A stretch of 64,000 nucleotides of DNA. Source: Chlamydiia bacterium. GTDB lineage: Bacteria; Chlamydiota; Chlamydiia; Chlamydiales; Simkaniaceae. The stretch lies in NCBI GenBank assembly GCA_030429605.1, contig JAUIEV010000002.1:1-64000 (forward strand). Direction: 5' to 3'. A model generated the notes under the pieces. That model was not told where the DNA came from. It was given only the letters and a program-made list of their open reading frames with translations, and did not search any database. Position numbers and translations under genes: made by a program. Positions 51,275 through 60,469 of the stretch are shown piece after piece; the stretch's first letter is position 1; every line of letters begins with the position of its first letter.

Positions 51275-52444
51275 TTAAAAAACATTTTCTTTATCCGTTT
51301 TGGAAAAAGTCCCGAGAAAGAGAAAGCTAATCCCGACCGCAAGAAGAAGAAATGCTATAATAAAGGGAAGCGTTTTATAGAAATGTGACAGTATTCCAAC
51401 AAGGGTAATTCCTATACAGGTAGCAAGTGCTTGCGTTGTATATGCAATGATTTCAGCATTTTTCACATTTCTTTTCTCAGCGATTGCATGATACATTCCG
51501 ATCGTGGACGTGTACGCAATTCCGGCTGAAAGACCGAGAGGGAACGCAAGTCCCCACAAGAGTCCCGGGTGTTTTGGAGCTGTTTCTATCATCATAAAAA
51601 GTGCAACAAGAATATGTCCTGCAATTGCAAGCCCTTTTCTACCAAAAGAGCGAACCCAGAGAGAAAAAGCATTCAAGCCAATCTGAAGCCCTAAACAAAA
51701 AATGGTTAATAACAGAATGATATGGAGCAGGGAAAATGAGTAGACTTTAAATGCAAAAAGAGGGACGTCGTAGAAGTATATTTTCCATCCGGTGTGAGCA
51801 AATAAAAATGCGCACGTAAGGGTTGCAATATCCTCTATGCCAAGTTCTTTAAGGTTCCATGCAGTCAAACTTGCTGGAAGTGTGGACTTCTTTGGAAAGC
51901 GGGAAAAAAGAAAAAATGACATGCTTATGATTGACAAGATGGTTATAATGTAAAAAGGTGTTTCAATCTCCAATCCCGGCAAAATGCTGAGAGCGCCAAT
52001 AAGAGGTCCCGCTGTAATACCATATCCTTGAACACGCAATGATTTCTTTCTGTCAAAACCAAAAATTTTGCTCGAGAGAAGCATGAGATAGAACCCGCAC
52101 CCTCCAATGCCATTAATAAACTGTCCTATAAGGAGCAACGGAAACAACGTTGTTTCAATCGAAAGCGCAGTTAAAAAATTTCCAAGGGCAAAACATGAAA
52201 CACAAGCTATGAGCGTTCCCCGAATATTTTGCATGAACGCTTTTGAACGAACAACAGGAAGAAAGATGAACTTTGAGAGGTATGGAAGAGCTAATACAAG
52301 TGCAAAAAGTAGTTCTGGTTGTGCATTAAATGGAAGGGAATCATCGGTAAAAAAAAATCGAGCCAGAAGTGTTGGAACAACCAGCATAACGTGGAGTCCG
52401 TCGATAAAACAAAGGAGCGGAAAAATTCTGTTTTTTTGGTTCAT
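51275..52444 (-). CDS. MFS transporter
   Basis: The protein has 389 aa and about 12 membrane segments (LFALVLALPYLSKFIFLPVV, IIAFLLLAVGISFLFLG). LLLIGQFINGIGGCGFYLMLLSS and RVQGYGITAGPLIGALSI resemble TM4-TM5 of DHA1 carriers, but the motif-A sequence after TM2 is poor (VRSKAFMQNIRGT), unlike the other MFS genes here. The substrate is unknown. It lies 32 nt downstream of the 546-aa gene and 14 nt before the DUF2227 gene in the same direction. Confidence 0.78.
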   Translation of the reverse strand: MNQKNRIFPLLCFIDGLHVMLVVPTLLARFFFTDDSLPFNAQPELLFALVLALPYLSKFIFLPVVRSKAFMQNIRGTLIACVSCFALGNFLTALSIETTLFPLLLIGQFINGIGGCGFYLMLLSSKIFGFDRKKSLRVQGYGITAGPLIGALSILPGLEIETPFYIITILSIISMSFFLFSRFPKKSTLPASLTAWNLKELGIEDIATLTCAFLFAHTGWKIYFYDVPLFAFKVYSFSLLHIILLLTIFCLGLQIGLNAFSLWVRSFGRKGLAIAGHILVALFMMIETAPKHPGLLWGLAFPLGLSAGIAYTSTIGMYHAIAEKRNVKNAEIIAYTTQALATCIGITLVGILSHFYKTLPFIIAFLLLAVGISFLFLGTFSKTDKENVF

Positions 52445-52476
52445 TTTTTCACGCTACTTTCTTTTCAAAAAAAAAT

Positions 52477-54117
52477 CTACATAGATTCAACCAAAGCTTC
52501 AACTTCTAGCTGCATGTGTTCAACTTCAATCAGAAGTTGCTGCCGTAAAGATTGAATAGAGTGTGTTGTTGTAAAACGACAAAAAAGTGCAGCACATTGC
52601 CGTGCATTTTGAATAAAAAAAAGAGAGGTAATTGCTTCGTCTTTTTTTTCGTATTTTTTGAAAAGGTATTTCAGCTTCGTGTATACCATTTTTGTATCAG
52701 CCACAGCAGCAATGAGGAACATGTTTTCCATTGTTTGGACTGAAATATGAAGTCCAAGTTTTTCCTCATTTTCATGTAAAAGTGCATAGAGCATATAGTA
52801 ACAACGTGTTACTCCATCGACAACGCCCGGTTCAAGAATGTGCTTGAGTGTGAGTGCTTCTATGTACGTATGAAGGAGCTCTTCATTATATCGTCCACTT
52901 TCTACAATTCGACGTGTTACTTCATCTAAAGAAGTATTTGTCTGTGTAGGTTGATCCACCTGTACTTTGCAGGAAGGTCCACAGAAAAGCTCCGGAAGGC
53001 TCGTTTCGAGGGTTGTTCGTAAAACTGCTTTCTCATTTTTTGTAAAAGCAAGATTGGTTTCTTTTGAGAGCTCGATGAAAAATGTACAACATGTGGAATC
53101 CTCTCTTTTGTCAACAGTCCACTCATCTTCACTTTTAACAAGAGAGGGGATAGCTTTTTTACAGTATCTCCAAAGGGTGTGCACGCTTATTGGAGCCACA
53201 AGATATGGTTCAGAAAATGTAAAAAGGAGGCCTAGCTTTGTTGTGTCTTTTGGAGGCGATGAATGGGGGAACACCTTAAAAAGATACGGTGGAAGTATGT
53301 CATTTGTTGATGCCATTGACACTACCTTTCGGAAAAGGTACGCAAAAGCCAAGATTCGAATACATATACGTTGGGGGATTTTTGATTGTAGGTGCGTCGG
53401 AATTAAGGCTAAAAACCGGTGCATTTCTAAAAAAATAGACCGTCTTCCGATTGGATAGTTTTTCGATACAAGAGACACATGAGGGGCTGTATGTGTAAGC
53501 CTATCATTTTGCATAAAGCGCTTTGGAATGTGTGAGATGAATTGACTTTTTGCGGAGTTTTCTGAGAGTTCAAAGAGGTCCTGAATATTTTCTTGAAGGA
53601 GAAGCGCTTCTTCAACTTCCGAGATTGTTTTCTTTTGAACAAAGCTCCGAGCGTATCGTGCGCTAAGGATTGAGAGGCGAAGGACTCGAAGTACTCGAGG
53701 GAGGTTAATTTTAAGGAGTTCTTTATTTGAACCTTCAGGCATTTCGAGCAGGTATTCAATAAATATGAGGGGAGTTTTCTTTTGGTCTTCAAAAATAAGT
53801 CGTGCTGATCTGGAAAGTAATACTGGGGTATATGAACCAGGAACTAAAAATGTATTCAGTGTATCTGTGACAAATCGTCCACATCCTTGGGTATATTGCG
53901 CGTGTCCGAGAAGGTATACTGAAAAGGTGTTTTTTGCTGTTTTGAGAGAGTCCGCTTTGATGATAGGAAGCGCTCGCAAGATCTCTTCTTCATTTGAAAA
54001 ATCTTTCAGAACAGCACTTAGTGTCGTTCGTAACAAAGAAAAATAGAGTTCCCATTTTCCACTTTCTTCAGATAAGAAGGTGTAGTCAGCTTTGATTTTT
54101 TGCGGATCTATTCCCAT
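52477..54117 (-). CDS. Large hypothetical protein downstream of oppA
   Basis: The protein has 546 aa, starting 7 nt after the oppA stop. There is no signal peptide or clear membrane segment; composition is helix-rich (LLQENIQDLFELSENSAKS, RQQLLIEVEHMQLEVEALV) with a Cys-containing middle (STCCTFFIE, LFCGPSCKVQV). I cannot assign a domain. Close coupling to an oligopeptide-binding lipoprotein and an MFS carrier suggests a link to uptake or nutrient sensing, but this is only context. Confidence 0.6.
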   Translation of the reverse strand: MGIDPQKIKADYTFLSEESGKWELYFSLLRTTLSAVLKDFSNEEEILRALPIIKADSLKTAKNTFSVYLLGHAQYTQGCGRFVTDTLNTFLVPGSYTPVLLSRSARLIFEDQKKTPLIFIEYLLEMPEGSNKELLKINLPRVLRVLRLSILSARYARSFVQKKTISEVEEALLLQENIQDLFELSENSAKSQFISHIPKRFMQNDRLTHTAPHVSLVSKNYPIGRRSIFLEMHRFLALIPTHLQSKIPQRICIRILAFAYLFRKVVSMASTNDILPPYLFKVFPHSSPPKDTTKLGLLFTFSEPYLVAPISVHTLWRYCKKAIPSLVKSEDEWTVDKREDSTCCTFFIELSKETNLAFTKNEKAVLRTTLETSLPELFCGPSCKVQVDQPTQTNTSLDEVTRRIVESGRYNEELLHTYIEALTLKHILEPGVVDGVTRCYYMLYALLHENEEKLGLHISVQTMENMFLIAAVADTKMVYTKLKYLFKKYEKKDEAITSLFFIQNARQCAALFCRFTTTHSIQSLRQQLLIEVEHMQLEVEALVESM

Positions 54118-54124
54118 AAAGCCA

Positions 54125-55723
54125 TTACTTCTTTTTATGTATTGTTACAGAAGGCAGATGAACTGCACCGAGTGGAGAAAAGTAGACATTTTCAATATAC
54201 GGCTTTCGTATGAATGTAGTACTCCAGTGGTAAATTGGTGTTAAAGGCATATCATCTAGAAGAAGCGCTTCTGCTTGCTCCATTAATTCAATTCGCTCTG
54301 AATCAATGTTTGAATGGAGAGCTTGGGTCAGCAAAGATTCGTATTCTTTGTTGTACCACCCAGCGTAGTTTTTAGGGTTTGATTTCAGCTTAAATCGTTC
54401 CAGAATATTCATTTGATCATTGTACTGAGCATGTAAAAACGCAAGACCTATCGTGTACTCTCTTCTTTGCATTGCATCGAGAAAAACGGTTCGCTCTAAG
54501 CTTTGAAGTTTTGCTGTGACACCTAGGACGCGGTACCATTGCTGTTGAATTTCCTGACTCAATTTATGGTTCACGTCGTTCATTGCGAAAACAAGAGAAA
54601 TATCAAGCTCATCTTTATGTATTCCAAGCTCTTTTAATCCTTGGGTTAGCAGTGCTTGAGCCTCTTCCTTTGATGCATCTTTGAAAAACCCCTTTTTAAC
54701 ACCACTACGAAGAACAGAAGGAATAAGTGCTACACCGGGCTCTTCATCAAGTTGTGTGATATTTTCAACGAGGTCATTTCTATCAATTGCAAGCGCAAAT
54801 GCTTTACGAATGTTTTTGTTGTGAAACGGGAATCTCTCTGTATTAAATGTACAAAATGTTGTTGCGGCAACAGGAAATGATTCTAAAATGTTTTTTTCCC
54901 GTAGGAGAGATATCGCGTCAAGAGGGAGGCCTGTAAATGCAGTACCCATCATATCGAGGTCACCACGTTCGTACATTTGAAACGCTGTGTTTTGGTTTTC
55001 TACAAAGCTGATTTGTACCTTCTCATGATTGACATTCTCACGATCCCAATAGGTAGGAGATTTACTTACAATCATTTCGTCCCAATGAGACCATTTTTCC
55101 ATCATATAGGGGCCACATGTAACATATTCAGAGGTGTCTTTATCAGGCCATGAGGGGTTGTTTTGAACCACATGTGATGGAATCGGATGGAACACACAAA
55201 ATGCCACAAGTTCTAAAAAGTACGGAGTAGGCGTCTCTAGTTCAACAATAAGTTTTTTTGACCCTTCTGTTCTAATCCCGATCTGAGAGATGGGGAGCTC
55301 ACCTTTTTTTACACGCTCAGCATTCTTAATGACGTAGAGAAGGTTTACGTTCGGACAAGGGAAGTCAGGCTCTAACATGGACCGCCACGCTTCTGCAAAA
55401 TCGTACGAAGTCACAGGGTGGCCGTCACTCCAAAAAGCATCACGAATTGTAAACGTGTAGGTACATTTATCGTCAGAAAGATCGATAGCTTCAGCGAGTC
55501 CGTAATCACTGGTTGATCGAGGGGTGAGCCTTGTCAGTCCCTCATAGAGCATCATCTGGACACATGATGACGTCACATCCCTTCCTTTTCGTGGATCCAG
55601 GGTACTCGGGTCGACAGGGAAATTAATTCTGACCGTTTTTTCACATTCTTTTTGAGGGCTACAGCTTGGAATACACGCTGCAAGAAGAATGAATACGGCA
55701 CATCTTACATATCTAAATATCAT
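54125..55723 (-). CDS. oppA: Oligopeptide ABC transporter substrate-binding lipoprotein (OppA family)
   Basis: The protein has 532 aa. The signal ends in the lipobox IPSC (VFILLAACIPSC, Cys21). The SBP_bac_5 pattern is clear: VDPSTLDPRKGRDVTSSCVQ, YEGLTRLTP, YTFTIRDAFWSDGHPVTSYDFAEAW, and KNIRKAFALAIDRNDLVENI. It captures peptides in the periplasm for an Opp permease. No oppBCDF genes are next to it, so it must use a permease encoded elsewhere, as in other Chlamydiae with extra OppA copies. It heads a leftward operon with the 546-aa protein, MFS and DUF2227 genes. Confidence 0.9.
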   Translation of the reverse strand: MIFRYVRCAVFILLAACIPSCSPQKECEKTVRINFPVDPSTLDPRKGRDVTSSCVQMMLYEGLTRLTPRSTSDYGLAEAIDLSDDKCTYTFTIRDAFWSDGHPVTSYDFAEAWRSMLEPDFPCPNVNLLYVIKNAERVKKGELPISQIGIRTEGSKKLIVELETPTPYFLELVAFCVFHPIPSHVVQNNPSWPDKDTSEYVTCGPYMMEKWSHWDEMIVSKSPTYWDRENVNHEKVQISFVENQNTAFQMYERGDLDMMGTAFTGLPLDAISLLREKNILESFPVAATTFCTFNTERFPFHNKNIRKAFALAIDRNDLVENITQLDEEPGVALIPSVLRSGVKKGFFKDASKEEAQALLTQGLKELGIHKDELDISLVFAMNDVNHKLSQEIQQQWYRVLGVTAKLQSLERTVFLDAMQRREYTIGLAFLHAQYNDQMNILERFKLKSNPKNYAGWYNKEYESLLTQALHSNIDSERIELMEQAEALLLDDMPLTPIYHWSTTFIRKPYIENVYFSPLGAVHLPSVTIHKKK

Positions 55724-55828
55724 ACAATTCGCACTTTATACGCACCTTTATTAAGATAGTTTTAAGAAAAATGCAAGGAAAAAGAATTTGGCTTGCGCGG
55801 CAAATCTTTCATTGAATACCATGCAGTC

Positions 55829-57355
55829 ATGAGCCTATTTAGTCCAAAAAACAGTTTTTTTATTTTTCTTGTTCTCACAGCTGGAGCGTCTGTTTCATTT
55901 TTAGATCAGACAATTCTTCCGGTAGCTCTGCCTACCATTCAAAAAGAAATTGATATTTCAACGAATGCAGTATTTTGGTCTGTTAATTTGTATTTACTTG
56001 CAACAGCTCTTTTTTTTATCGTTGGTGGCAAGCTGAGTGATTCGGCCGGACATAAACTCGGTTTTTTACTTGGGACGTCATCGTTTGGTGTTGCTTCAAT
56101 ACTTTGTGGTCTTGCAAATGGAGCCTTTGTTTTACTTCTTGGACGATTTCTACAAGGTGTCGCTGCAGCGCTCATCTTTCCCTCTGTAACAGCAATTGTC
56201 TTGGATACTTTTCCATCTCACTCTAAGGGGAAAGCCATGGGGCTTCTTATGGGGGTCTCTTCTTTTTTTCTCCTTTTAGGACCGTTTGTCGGTGGAATAC
56301 TTGCAGAATTTGTATCGTGGCGTGCTATTTTTTTTATAAACGTTCCACTTGTTGCCTTTGCATTTTTTGGAGCACTTGTTTCAATTCAGGGAAAAAAAGG
56401 ACCTAAAGAGACATTTGATATCTATGGATTCATGTTGTTTTGCTTAAGTCTTCTTTGCATAGTATACCCTCTAATGCAGGTCCATATCTGGGGATGGTCT
56501 TCAGGCAAATTCTGGATCTTACTCCTCGCTGCTGTGGCCTTTATTTCTATGATGATTGTCCTTGAAAAACGGACCCAACATCCGTTTATTGACAGGACAC
56601 TGTTTTCCTCAAGAAAATTTTCAGGTGCATTGCTTATCGCATTTGCAACGCAGACAATTCTTTCGCTTCCTGTTTTTTGGCCTATTTTCATGCAGCATGT
56701 GTTGAAACTTTCACCTTCATTTACAGGGTTTCTTTCTCTTCTTTCTATTCTACCTGTTATTATCTGCTCTCCACTTGCAGGCCGTTTGGCTGATACATAT
56801 GGAAGCTACACCCCTGCAAAGTATGGGTTTATCGCGCTTGGTATCTGTCTTTTTTGGTCGATTTTTGCATTTCCGACCTACAATGTACCCTTAATTGTAG
56901 TTGGCATGACTTTTCTTGGAATTGGTATTACACTGGTTTCTTCAAGTACAGGTATATACGGTATTAGTTCAGTGAGTGATCACAGAAAAGGGGTAGCTTC
57001 TGGAATGTACTCGACGACGCGGAATATGGGCATCACGCTTGGTGTTGCTGTTATGAGCACTCTTATTGCCACATTTCAAATGTTCTTTTTCAAAGTAAAC
57101 TTGCAATATCATAGTGATACTGCGCAACTTTCTGCAAAAAAACTCGTGTCCTTGTATGCAGGAAATGAAGAGACAATGGCGTACTTTTCTTCGCTTGATC
57201 CAAATACACAGCACCACATATCGGAAAGCCTTCGTTCCGCGACTGCATATGCCTATTCAATTGGAATGCTTGTACTTTTTGTTGCTGTCATACTAGGGTT
57301 TAGTGCGCTAAAGAATTTTTTTCGAAATATGGAAAAAAATACGCCAGTGAAGTAA
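55829..57355 (+). CDS. MFS drug exporter, DHA2 (14-TM)
   Basis: The protein has 508 aa from the ATG at 55829 (a TTG at 55793 is in frame; neither has a strong ribosome site). TM1 reads ASVSFLDQTILPVALPTIQKE, a DHA2 hallmark. Motif A is GGKLSDSAGHKLGFL, RFLQGVAAALIFPSVTAI marks TM4, and FLLLGPFVGGILAEFV is motif C. It is the seventh MFS gene of the window. The next gene, for a periplasmic protein, follows after 23 nt on the same strand. Confidence 0.87.
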   Translation: MSLFSPKNSFFIFLVLTAGASVSFLDQTILPVALPTIQKEIDISTNAVFWSVNLYLLATALFFIVGGKLSDSAGHKLGFLLGTSSFGVASILCGLANGAFVLLLGRFLQGVAAALIFPSVTAIVLDTFPSHSKGKAMGLLMGVSSFFLLLGPFVGGILAEFVSWRAIFFINVPLVAFAFFGALVSIQGKKGPKETFDIYGFMLFCLSLLCIVYPLMQVHIWGWSSGKFWILLLAAVAFISMMIVLEKRTQHPFIDRTLFSSRKFSGALLIAFATQTILSLPVFWPIFMQHVLKLSPSFTGFLSLLSILPVIICSPLAGRLADTYGSYTPAKYGFIALGICLFWSIFAFPTYNVPLIVVGMTFLGIGITLVSSSTGIYGISSVSDHRKGVASGMYSTTRNMGITLGVAVMSTLIATFQMFFFKVNLQYHSDTAQLSAKKLVSLYAGNEETMAYFSSLDPNTQHHISESLRSATAYAYSIGMLVLFVAVILGFSALKNFFRNMEKNTPVK

Positions 57356-57378
57356 ACCAAGGAAAAAGGAGATACTTT

Positions 57379-58173
57379 ATGAAACAATACCTACTTGCGG
57401 CTGCGCTATTTTTTTCTTGTTCACTTTTTGGTGCATACAGAGTTGTTCCCGTGTCACCAACGCCAGAATCAAATTCAGTCGTTCTTTCAATTGTATTTCC
57501 AAAAGAGAGAGAAAACTATTCTTCTGGGAAAGTACGGTCTCAAATGAGATTAAGAGGCTATCCACTCGGTGTCATAAGTAGTTTCGAGCGTGCACGTGTA
57601 CTTCGAGAAGACAAGAGAGGACAGACTATACATGTTCTTATAGATAACAACCCCTATTTCTCAGTTGATAGAAGCGCTCTCTACAATTATGACCAACAAA
57701 GAGCTTTTTATGACAATGTGTTGAATTTTCAAGTTCCCTATTTTCTCCCTGCTGGTGAACACGTCATTCGTGCCTTTCCTGTCAGATCGTATGGAGAAAG
57801 TATTAAAGATGATGAAGCATTTGCGGTTCGAGTTTTTTACGTTCAAGACTCAAATAAACAAAATAAAATAGGTTTTGATGAAACAGCTCCAATGCTTACG
57901 TATAACGAACCACAGGGAACATTCACGGTATCAGCAAATGACCCCGTACTTTTAGATTTCTATGTTTCTCACTGTGAACTTTCTGAATCAGGCTATAAAG
58001 TTCGCCTATCAATCAATGGAAAACAAATAGCACTCCTGGCTCGATGGATGCCCTACTACATCTACGGCTTTCCTAAAGGCGCGCATACTGTGACTCTTGA
58101 GTTGATTGATAAAAATGGAAAATCCGTCCCGGGTCCATTTAATAAAACTACGAGGACTGTTGCAATACAATAA
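57379..58173 (+). CDS. Exported protein of unknown function
   Basis: The protein has 264 aa. AAGGAG precedes the ATG, and a signal peptide (QYLLAAALFFSCSLFGA) is clear, with cleavage near residue 19. The Cys at 14 is not in a lipobox. The mature part is beta-rich, with paired Ig-like stretches: SVVLSIVFPKERENYSSGK, HVLIDNNPYFSV, GEHVIRAFPVRSYGES, VRLSINGKQIALLARWMP and GAHTVTLELIDKNGKSVPG. It may be an adhesin-like or cell-envelope protein. It follows the MFS gene by 23 nt. Confidence 0.68.
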   Translation: MKQYLLAAALFFSCSLFGAYRVVPVSPTPESNSVVLSIVFPKERENYSSGKVRSQMRLRGYPLGVISSFERARVLREDKRGQTIHVLIDNNPYFSVDRSALYNYDQQRAFYDNVLNFQVPYFLPAGEHVIRAFPVRSYGESIKDDEAFAVRVFYVQDSNKQNKIGFDETAPMLTYNEPQGTFTVSANDPVLLDFYVSHCELSESGYKVRLSINGKQIALLARWMPYYIYGFPKGAHTVTLELIDKNGKSVPGPFNKTTRTVAIQ

Positions 58174-58221
58174 CTAACATAATTCACTTTAGTTATATTA
58201 ATTTGCTCATTGATAATTAAT

Positions 58222-58244
58222 TAATTATTATTAGATAATAATTA
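58222..58244. promoter_or_regulatory. AT-only palindrome upstream of the 718-aa gene
   Basis: TAATTATTAT (58222-58231) and ATAATAATTA (58235-58244) form a perfect 10-bp inverted repeat around TAG, in a block of almost pure A/T (58211-58247). It could be an operator or an AT-rich promoter element for the gene that starts at 58310. Confidence 0.35.
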
Positions 58245-58248
58245 TTAG

Positions 58249-58276
58249 AGAGGTATGTCGTATTCGATATGCCTCT
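58249..58276 (+). promoter_or_regulatory. Strong hairpin between the 264-aa and 718-aa genes
   Basis: AGAGGTATGTCG (58249-58260) pairs with CGATATGCCTCT (58265-58276) over 12 positions with two G-U pairs and a TATT loop. It lies 33 nt before the ATG at 58310 and 76 nt after the previous stop. No T-run follows. It may be a terminator-like barrier or a leader RNA structure controlling the downstream gene. Confidence 0.45.
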
Positions 58277-58309
58277 AACTGCTTCACAATGAAGAGAGTA
58301 GGGGATTAT

Positions 58310-60466
58310 ATGAGCAAAAAGAAACTTTTGGAAGACGATATCAGCATCATGGAGGCTGTCGACAACCTTTCAAGTATTGCCGAATTAAACCCTGAAGAAG
58401 TTGAAGCTGAAAAGGGAGAAGAAAGAACTCGTGTTCTTAAATGGCTTAGTCCCAAAAGGTCAGGAGATGATTTATCTGAGGTAAAAGCTTCTTTCCGAGC
58501 AGTCCACAACTATCTCAAAAAAGTATACAGCAAGGATCCAACCAGCATTAAAGACCAGGAAATGCAGAAGGGGATCCATGCAATCATGACTTTGGCCGGT
58601 GAGGCAGTTGAGAAAATCGATAAGTGCAGTTCGCTTTTTGCTCGAGCTCATGGTATGGAGATGAAGCTGAGTGCTTCGAAAGAATACCAAGATCTACAAA
58701 AATTCTATCATGAGAAAATCGTAAAACGCTTCAAGGAAGTTTTAGAGTCTGAAGATGCGTGGATGGCTGAATGGGCCGGCGAAAAAGATGTGAAAGATGT
58801 TGAGCAGGTCGGGCTCAAGGATTTAGAGACAGTTAAAAAGGACAGAGAGTATGAGCTTTTCTACCTTCATGATGATGAAGGAAAGCCTTTTTATAACAAA
58901 AACCTTCTAAGGCATATTAAGCTCGTCGCTGACTTTGATGAAATCGCTTTTTCGGATCTTCATGATGATCCACTTCTCAAGGTTAAGGTCGTTCAAGATA
59001 AAGATGCGCATGAGACTGCGAAAGAAATTATAGATGTTGTTCAAAGAGATATTCAGGCTTTTTATCAAGATGCTATGAAGTTTAAAGAGCACCAAATGGT
59101 CACTTTTCTGAATATGGCATGTATGGCTCTTCTTATGGCAAGCCATGAGAGACATTTGATGAAGCGGACGTATGGGAAGACCTGTTTGAGTTATTATTCT
59201 GACTTCCAGTTCTACCTCAGAGAGGCGTTGACCTCACCCCAGTATGCGAAAACAGTTGAAATGGGAAATGATGAGAGAGATAGCTTGTTAACAGCGACAC
59301 TGTCACTCTTACACTCTCTTTGCCACGCACTTTTTTTACGACGTGGCGTAAAAGAAGACATGGGTGCGTTCGTCTACAACGTGATCCATACTGCAACTGA
59401 GGGAAAAGAGCAGGTTAAGCATAAAGGGTCGATACTTTCATTTTTCACGCACCTTTTAGACTGCCATGATGATATTGAAAATGTTTTACGGAAATATCCG
59501 AATGGGCCACTTTTTAAAACCCTTGATATCTTTCGCGATCAAGAAGCAAATATCGGATTTGATCCATATCGACATGAGAATCTTCCTTCAAGAGTGTATA
59601 GATGTAAAAACACCGAATTCAATACGACCATTGTTCGCATGGCATGTCCAACAAAACAAGAACGAATCGACCAAGCGTACGTTATTGAAGAGTTCATTGG
59701 TTTTTTGAGGTCTCTTGGTGAGCAAAAAACGCAGCAAAAAATGCTTATTTTCAATTTTCAAGACAGAACAAATTGGAAAGAATACTCACGATGTGAAGCT
59801 ATTGAGTCACTTCAAGCTGATGCGGAATTTTCAAAGCATATTTGGGTTGTTACCCTGCCAAAAAATACCGATTTTTATCTCCAAATTGATGAATATATTC
59901 GGGAGACAAATTCCGACAATTTTTTAAGTCAGCTCAAAGCACAGGTATTGAGTTTTGAGGAGTGCGGCTTTTCTTTTCCTCGAGGCATTACTAAAAAAGA
60001 AGTAAGCCAGTTTGTCGAAGATATTATCCCAATTATTCATCAATACTTTTTTGATGGTAAAGAAGCCCTAACAAGAAAAAATAGACTTGATTTCATCGAA
60101 ATTTTCTACCATTTTTTACAGCTCAAGGTGATGGAGCTTATTAAACCTGACTTTACTTCGTTTATGTGTAAAGACTCTCTCGATACGGGGGCGGCTGCCA
60201 CAGCATCGTTTATGGGGTTTGTCCGACTACTGAGTTTAGATCCAAGCTTTTCAGAAGAAGAAAAAGATCTGATGCTCTGGATGGTGTATGCACCGGCACT
60301 TTTTGTTCGTGAGAGACCAATTGATGTGCAAAGGCTCAACAGACTCGTTAGTTTCTTAACGATTACGACCGTTCTTTTTGAAGAAAAAAGGTCCAAAATC
60401 ATTAATGACCTTGAACCTCTTTTCGAAAAGAAAACGTTTGATTCACTCCAAACGTTTCTTCAGTAA
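58310..60466 (+). CDS. Large hypothetical cytosolic protein
   Basis: The protein has 718 aa from the ATG at 58310, set by AGGGGA about 4-5 nt upstream; an ATG at 58289 lacks a ribosome site. It has no signal peptide or membrane segment and is mostly helical. Distinct stretches are acidic N-terminal residues 1-60, a His/Cys-bearing centre (LLHSLCHALFLRRGVKEDMG, FTHLLDCHDDIENVLRKYPN) and a later alpha/beta-looking part (KMLIFNFQDRTNWKEYSRCE, HIWVVTLPKNTDFY). I do not recognise it. Its size, regulated leader and position beside another unknown large gene make it a candidate lineage-specific effector or enzyme. Confidence 0.7.
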   Translation: MSKKKLLEDDISIMEAVDNLSSIAELNPEEVEAEKGEERTRVLKWLSPKRSGDDLSEVKASFRAVHNYLKKVYSKDPTSIKDQEMQKGIHAIMTLAGEAVEKIDKCSSLFARAHGMEMKLSASKEYQDLQKFYHEKIVKRFKEVLESEDAWMAEWAGEKDVKDVEQVGLKDLETVKKDREYELFYLHDDEGKPFYNKNLLRHIKLVADFDEIAFSDLHDDPLLKVKVVQDKDAHETAKEIIDVVQRDIQAFYQDAMKFKEHQMVTFLNMACMALLMASHERHLMKRTYGKTCLSYYSDFQFYLREALTSPQYAKTVEMGNDERDSLLTATLSLLHSLCHALFLRRGVKEDMGAFVYNVIHTATEGKEQVKHKGSILSFFTHLLDCHDDIENVLRKYPNGPLFKTLDIFRDQEANIGFDPYRHENLPSRVYRCKNTEFNTTIVRMACPTKQERIDQAYVIEEFIGFLRSLGEQKTQQKMLIFNFQDRTNWKEYSRCEAIESLQADAEFSKHIWVVTLPKNTDFYLQIDEYIRETNSDNFLSQLKAQVLSFEECGFSFPRGITKKEVSQFVEDIIPIIHQYFFDGKEALTRKNRLDFIEIFYHFLQLKVMELIKPDFTSFMCKDSLDTGAAATASFMGFVRLLSLDPSFSEEEKDLMLWMVYAPALFVRERPIDVQRLNRLVSFLTITTVLFEEKRSKIINDLEPLFEKKTFDSLQTFLQ

Positions 60467-60469
60467 TCC

